IMG/VR virus record: IMGVR_UViG_3300026184_000191
Span: 1 to 23,264 of that record
DNA length: 23,264 bases
Direction: 5' to 3' (one strand)
Source: a virus
A model generated the notes under the pieces. It was not told the origin of the DNA, searched no databases, and was given only the letters and a program-made list of their open reading frames with translations. Below are positions 21,203 to 23,264 of this stretch, piece by piece (positions within the stretch are counted from its first letter, which is position 1; each line of letters starts with the position of its first letter). Both the position numbers and the translations under genes were made by a program.

Positions 21203-21757
21203 TTAATTGGCCTCCGAAACCGGAAACTCTTTGTATTCCACTTCGTCCGGCTGGGGATCCCCAAACAGCTGAAAAAACAGACTGACTTCACGTTCGTGAA
21301 TACCGGCGGCTCTGGATGCGTCCATCAATGAAACGCCCAGCGAGCGAAGCCGATAGGCTTTTTTCAACGCCTTGTGTTTTTCCGGCGCGATCTGCTGAAA
21401 CGCCAGTGTGCGCCAGTCCCCGGACTGCACCGAGGCCAACACGTGCTTGGCCCACTGCCGGAAGTCCTTCGCCAGCGGCTGCTTGCTGAACATGCCGATG
21501 AGCACCACGCCGGTCTGGAAAAAGATTGTTGTTTCCTGCGTTCCACCAGGTGTGGTCAATTTGACTCCACCTTTATAATCCACACCTTCTTCGAATTCTT
21601 CTTTGTTGCGGTTGAATAATCTGACAACCTGCCTCCTTGGCTCTGCGTATTCTAACGCATAGCCAATGGTCTCTGATGTGAAACCTTTTTTACCATCAAT
21701 CTCAACAACTTGTAAATGATGATTCTGAAACCGAACGACTTGTGATTGAGCACCCAT
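21203..21757 (-). CDS. BRO-N/antirepressor-like regulatory protein
   Basis: 184 residues. The N-terminal half (about 5-105) has the features of phage BRO-N/antirepressor domains: YALEYAEPRRQVVRLFNR, and TIFFQTGVVLIGMFSKQPLA followed by DFRQWAKHVL. A C-terminal helix-turn-helix-like stretch (SLGVSLMDASRAAGIHERE) lies at about 143-160. It probably binds DNA or partner repressors. It starts at ATG 21757, with GGAGGT at ideal spacing, directly after structured leader B. It is the first gene of the unit transcribed from the consensus promoter at 21933-21961. Confidence 0.75.
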   Translation of the reverse strand: MGAQSQVVRFQNHHLQVVEIDGKKGFTSETIGYALEYAEPRRQVVRLFNRNKEEFEEGVDYKGGVKLTTPGGTQETTIFFQTGVVLIGMFSKQPLAKDFRQWAKHVLASVQSGDWRTLAFQQIAPEKHKALKKAYRLRSLGVSLMDASRAAGIHEREVSLFFQLFGDPQPDEVEYKEFPVSEAN

Positions 21758-21783
21758 TTGGTACCTCCGTTGATTTTAGACAT

Positions 21784-21919
21784 GAAGAAAGCCCGACTCT
21801 GTCTACGCCTCAACGGAAGCGTCCCGCGCCTCGCGGCTTTGGGAAAGTCGGGCCTTCATTTACGTGTATTTTCCCGCAAATAAAAAAGCCGCTTTGACGG
21901 CGCGGTTGCCGCCGTTGAG
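21784..21919 (-). ncRNA. Structured leader RNA, copy B
   Basis: This untranslated leader lies upstream of the BRO-like gene. GAAGGCCCGACT (21857-) pairs with AGTCGGGC..TTCTTC (21798-21784) around two hairpins: TCCC-aaa-GCC-GCGA-GGC-gc-GGGA, capped by the GNRA loop GCGA, and CGCTTC-CGTT-GAGGCG. The 5' part of the RNA (CTCAACGG, 21919-21912) can instead pair with CCGTTGAG of hairpin 2 (21816-21809). It has the same architecture as copy A, with different sequence in the long-range pair. It also overlaps an attenuator-like terminator (21880-21916). Confidence 0.65.
21880..21916 (-). terminator. Attenuator-like hairpin and T tract behind the BRO-unit promoter
   Basis: On the minus strand ACGGCG-n7-CGCCGT (21916-21898) is followed by GCCG-tcaaag-CGGC-TTTTTT (21902-21882). 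The two hairpins share bases and exclude each other. The T tract lies about 40 bases after the expected start of transcription, so many transcripts may end here unless anti-termination occurs. It also serves the upstream 51-aa gene as terminator. Confidence 0.65.
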
Positions 21920-21932
21920 TATAGACAACTTT

Positions 21933-21961
21933 ATTATACCGGGAAAATCTCAGTTTGTCAA
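21933..21961 (-). promoter_or_regulatory. Perfect consensus sigma70 promoter
   Basis: On the minus strand TTGACA (21961-21956), a 17-base spacer and TATAAT (21938-21933) match the full consensus at both elements and at spacing. The -35 overlaps the stop of the 51-aa gene. Transcription should begin near 21926. The RNA then meets the attenuator hairpin at once and leader B behind it. Confidence 0.88.
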
Positions 21962-22113
21962 GAAACTTTACTGTGGCCATCGACAGGTTTCTGCGATGTG
22001 TCGATGGCTTCGACAGGTTTTTTCAGTGGATCCGGCGCTTCGGGCACGGCCGCGGTCGTAAAAGCGGGCAGCGGCTCGCCGCGCATACGCGCCTCCCAAT
22101 CTTCCTGTTTCAT
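21958..22113 (-). CDS. Small hypothetical protein (51 aa)
   Basis: 51 residues from MKQEDWEARMRGEPLPAF (ATG 22113, GAGGCC upstream), starting in an ATGA overlap with the stop of the 64-aa gene. A start 30 bases further upstream is possible but has no ribosome binding site. It is rich in Pro/Ala and Asp/Lys and probably unstructured. The sequence EAPDPLKKPVEA, then DTSQKPVDGHSKVS, suggests a linker-like protein. The function is unknown. Confidence 0.6.
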   Translation of the reverse strand: MKQEDWEARMRGEPLPAFTTAAVPEAPDPLKKPVEAIDTSQKPVDGHSKVS

Positions 22114-22304
22114 TCGGCCTCGTTTTCGATGTTGACGATACACATACTAATGCCCTCGGCGATATATTTCCATTTGCTGGCGCTGGGATAGTCGCTGTGC
22201 TCTGCAAAATGCCGCTCGGTATGCTTGGCGCGGTTCCGCATATGGTACAATCGCGCCACGGTCACCTGTTTTTCAATGAGATGCACCTGTTCGTCCTCCG
22301 GCAT
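22110..22304 (-). CDS. Small hypothetical protein (64 aa)
   Basis: 64 residues from MPEDEQVHLIEKQVTVAR (ATG 22304, with GGAGGG 8 bases upstream). It starts 3 bases after the stop of the DUF4406-type gene and is followed by an ATGA-coupled 51-aa gene. It is helical, basic and His-rich (HMRNRAKHTERHFAEHSDYP). No domain is recognised; the gene probably belongs to the early block of the phage. Confidence 0.65.
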   Translation of the reverse strand: MPEDEQVHLIEKQVTVARLYHMRNRAKHTERHFAEHSDYPSASKWKYIAEGISMCIVNIENEAE

Positions 22305-22307
22305 CGG

Positions 22308-23177
22308 TCAACCCTCCTGGGTTAATGTCTGCGTTGTCAACCGTGAATAGTTACGGCAATCATAACACGCCGCAAAGTATTCGCCGTTGCGCTCCCACAG
22401 TACGGTGCGGTGTTCCAGGTCATTTTCACACCGCTTCCCAGTGATGGGGATGCCGTCCCGCTTGGTCTCCGTGAACCCGTTCTCGTGCATCACGCTCCGG
22501 TACGGCTTCGCGTTTTCATCGTCCGCGATTGCTCCGGAGCGATACTGTTCCATCGGCTCAATCTGCGAGGCGAACATCCCGACGCTGGGATTTTTCGCGG
22601 CGAACTTCGAGACGCTGAGCCACGTCCGGAAAAAATACTTCAGCAGTTCCGTCCCGCGCTCAACCCCCAGGGACTCCGCGACCTCCCGCATTTTTGGTTT
22701 GTCGCGGGCGATCCGCAGAAACGGATCGCGGTTTAACCGGCGTTCAAAGAGTATTTGATAGCGGTTTAAAAGCGTCTGTGCTGGGTCCATATATTGTTGT
22801 GCCTCTCCATTCTGCGGCGTCAACTGCTGCAAGACCGCCTGAATATGCGTGATATCCACCGGCTCCAGCGACCAGGCGTCGATGATATCCATCTTCAGCA
22901 CCACCGCAATTAATACCTCCACAGATGCGCCACGCGACCTGTCCCAATTTTTCAGCACCGCCACCGTGTCCGCATTGGTGAGTTCGGCGATATCCATCCG
23001 CATAAGATCAGTCCAGGCGAATTGATCCGCTTCCCCGGCATCCACCAACTCGGCGGGGTTATAGACCTCGTATCCCTGCGACCGCAGGTTATTCGCCACC
23101 GTGTTGAATGCGGGATGGTTGTATTGCGGCAGACCGGTCATCGGTCCGCTTAGGTAGATAGTATTTTCTCGATTCAA
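22308..23177 (-). CDS. DUF4406-type protein with extended C-terminus
   Basis: 289 residues. The N-terminal 100 match the DUF4406 pattern, related to nucleoside 2-deoxyribosyltransferases: TIYLSGPMTGLPQYNHPAF, EVYNPAELVDA, and DADTVAVLKNW-like acidic motifs. The C-terminal 185 residues are unrelated: a helical middle (RDPFLRIARDKPKMREVAES) and a Cys-containing end (CENDL, then ACYDCRNYS) that might bind metal. The start codon is TTG at 23177 with GAGAGGAAT upstream; the next Met lies inside the SGPMTG motif and is too late. This is probably an accessory nucleotide-metabolism protein; the fusion is unusual. Confidence 0.7.
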   Translation of the reverse strand: MNRENTIYLSGPMTGLPQYNHPAFNTVANNLRSQGYEVYNPAELVDAGEADQFAWTDLMRMDIAELTNADTVAVLKNWDRSRGASVEVLIAVVLKMDIIDAWSLEPVDITHIQAVLQQLTPQNGEAQQYMDPAQTLLNRYQILFERRLNRDPFLRIARDKPKMREVAESLGVERGTELLKYFFRTWLSVSKFAAKNPSVGMFASQIEPMEQYRSGAIADDENAKPYRSVMHENGFTETKRDGIPITGKRCENDLEHRTVLWERNGEYFAACYDCRNYSRLTTQTLTQEG

Positions 23178-23197
23178 CTCAATTCCTCTCGATGCCG

Positions 23198-23218
23198 TAT
23201 AAGATTACATATAAGATT
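23198..23218. repeat. Two 9-bp direct repeats upstream of the DUF4406 gene
   Basis: tataagatt occurs at 23198-23206 and 23210-23218, a 12-base period. The pair lies 20-40 bases upstream of the TTG start, where a regulator-binding site or promoter would be expected. No convincing -35/-10 pair was found around it. Confidence 0.45.
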
Positions 23219-23264
23219 GGTCACGTCAGATAGTCTGGTGTAATTGCTTGGGTTAAGTGGCGTT

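Overview
This window is the morphogenesis region of a tailed, siphovirus-like phage or prophage, roughly half G+C, with every convincing gene on the minus strand. It therefore reads from right to left. Genes are packed with ATGA, TGATG or TAATG overlaps, most starts have Shine-Dalgarno sequences, and two sigma70-type promoters are visible. That fits a bacterium with conventional initiation signals. The host cannot be named from this sequence; the promoters and SD use argue against a typical Bacteroidota host.

Right part (23177 to 19995): an early or regulatory block. It holds a DUF4406-type protein, two small coupled genes, a consensus promoter, a BRO-N antirepressor-like gene, two small paralogous genes and a lipoprotein. 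The two paralogue units each begin with a promoter and a structured untranslated leader of the same fold. Next (19976 to 11679) comes the packaging and head module: terS, terL, portal, MuF-like protein, XkdF-like protease with a nested scaffold start, major capsid protein, coiled-coil protein, a tiny C2H2 zinc-finger gene, head-tail connector, a tRNA with CAU anticodon, and a gp10-like protein. The neck and tail-tube genes follow (11679 to 10429). A lysis-like group comes next (10425 to 9363: two small membrane proteins and an L,D-transpeptidase-like protein).

Between the lysis group and the remaining tail genes lies a diversity-generating retroelement (DGR). It has a C-type-lectin-like variable protein whose 3' end is the variable region (8029-8145). 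An adenine-rich template repeat lies only 81 bases downstream (7831-7947). Then comes the start of a DGR reverse transcriptase gene that stops after 55 codons. Eighteen of the 21 template/variable differences fall at template adenines, so the system has diversified its receptor-binding protein. The catalytic part of its reverse transcriptase is absent from the window.

Left part (7501 to 230): three small tail genes, a tail-assembly chaperone pair joined by a U UUU UUA -1 frameshift site, the tape measure, two tail-tip proteins and a fibre-like protein, closed by a terminator. The first 73 bases look like the end of an IS21-type insertion sequence.
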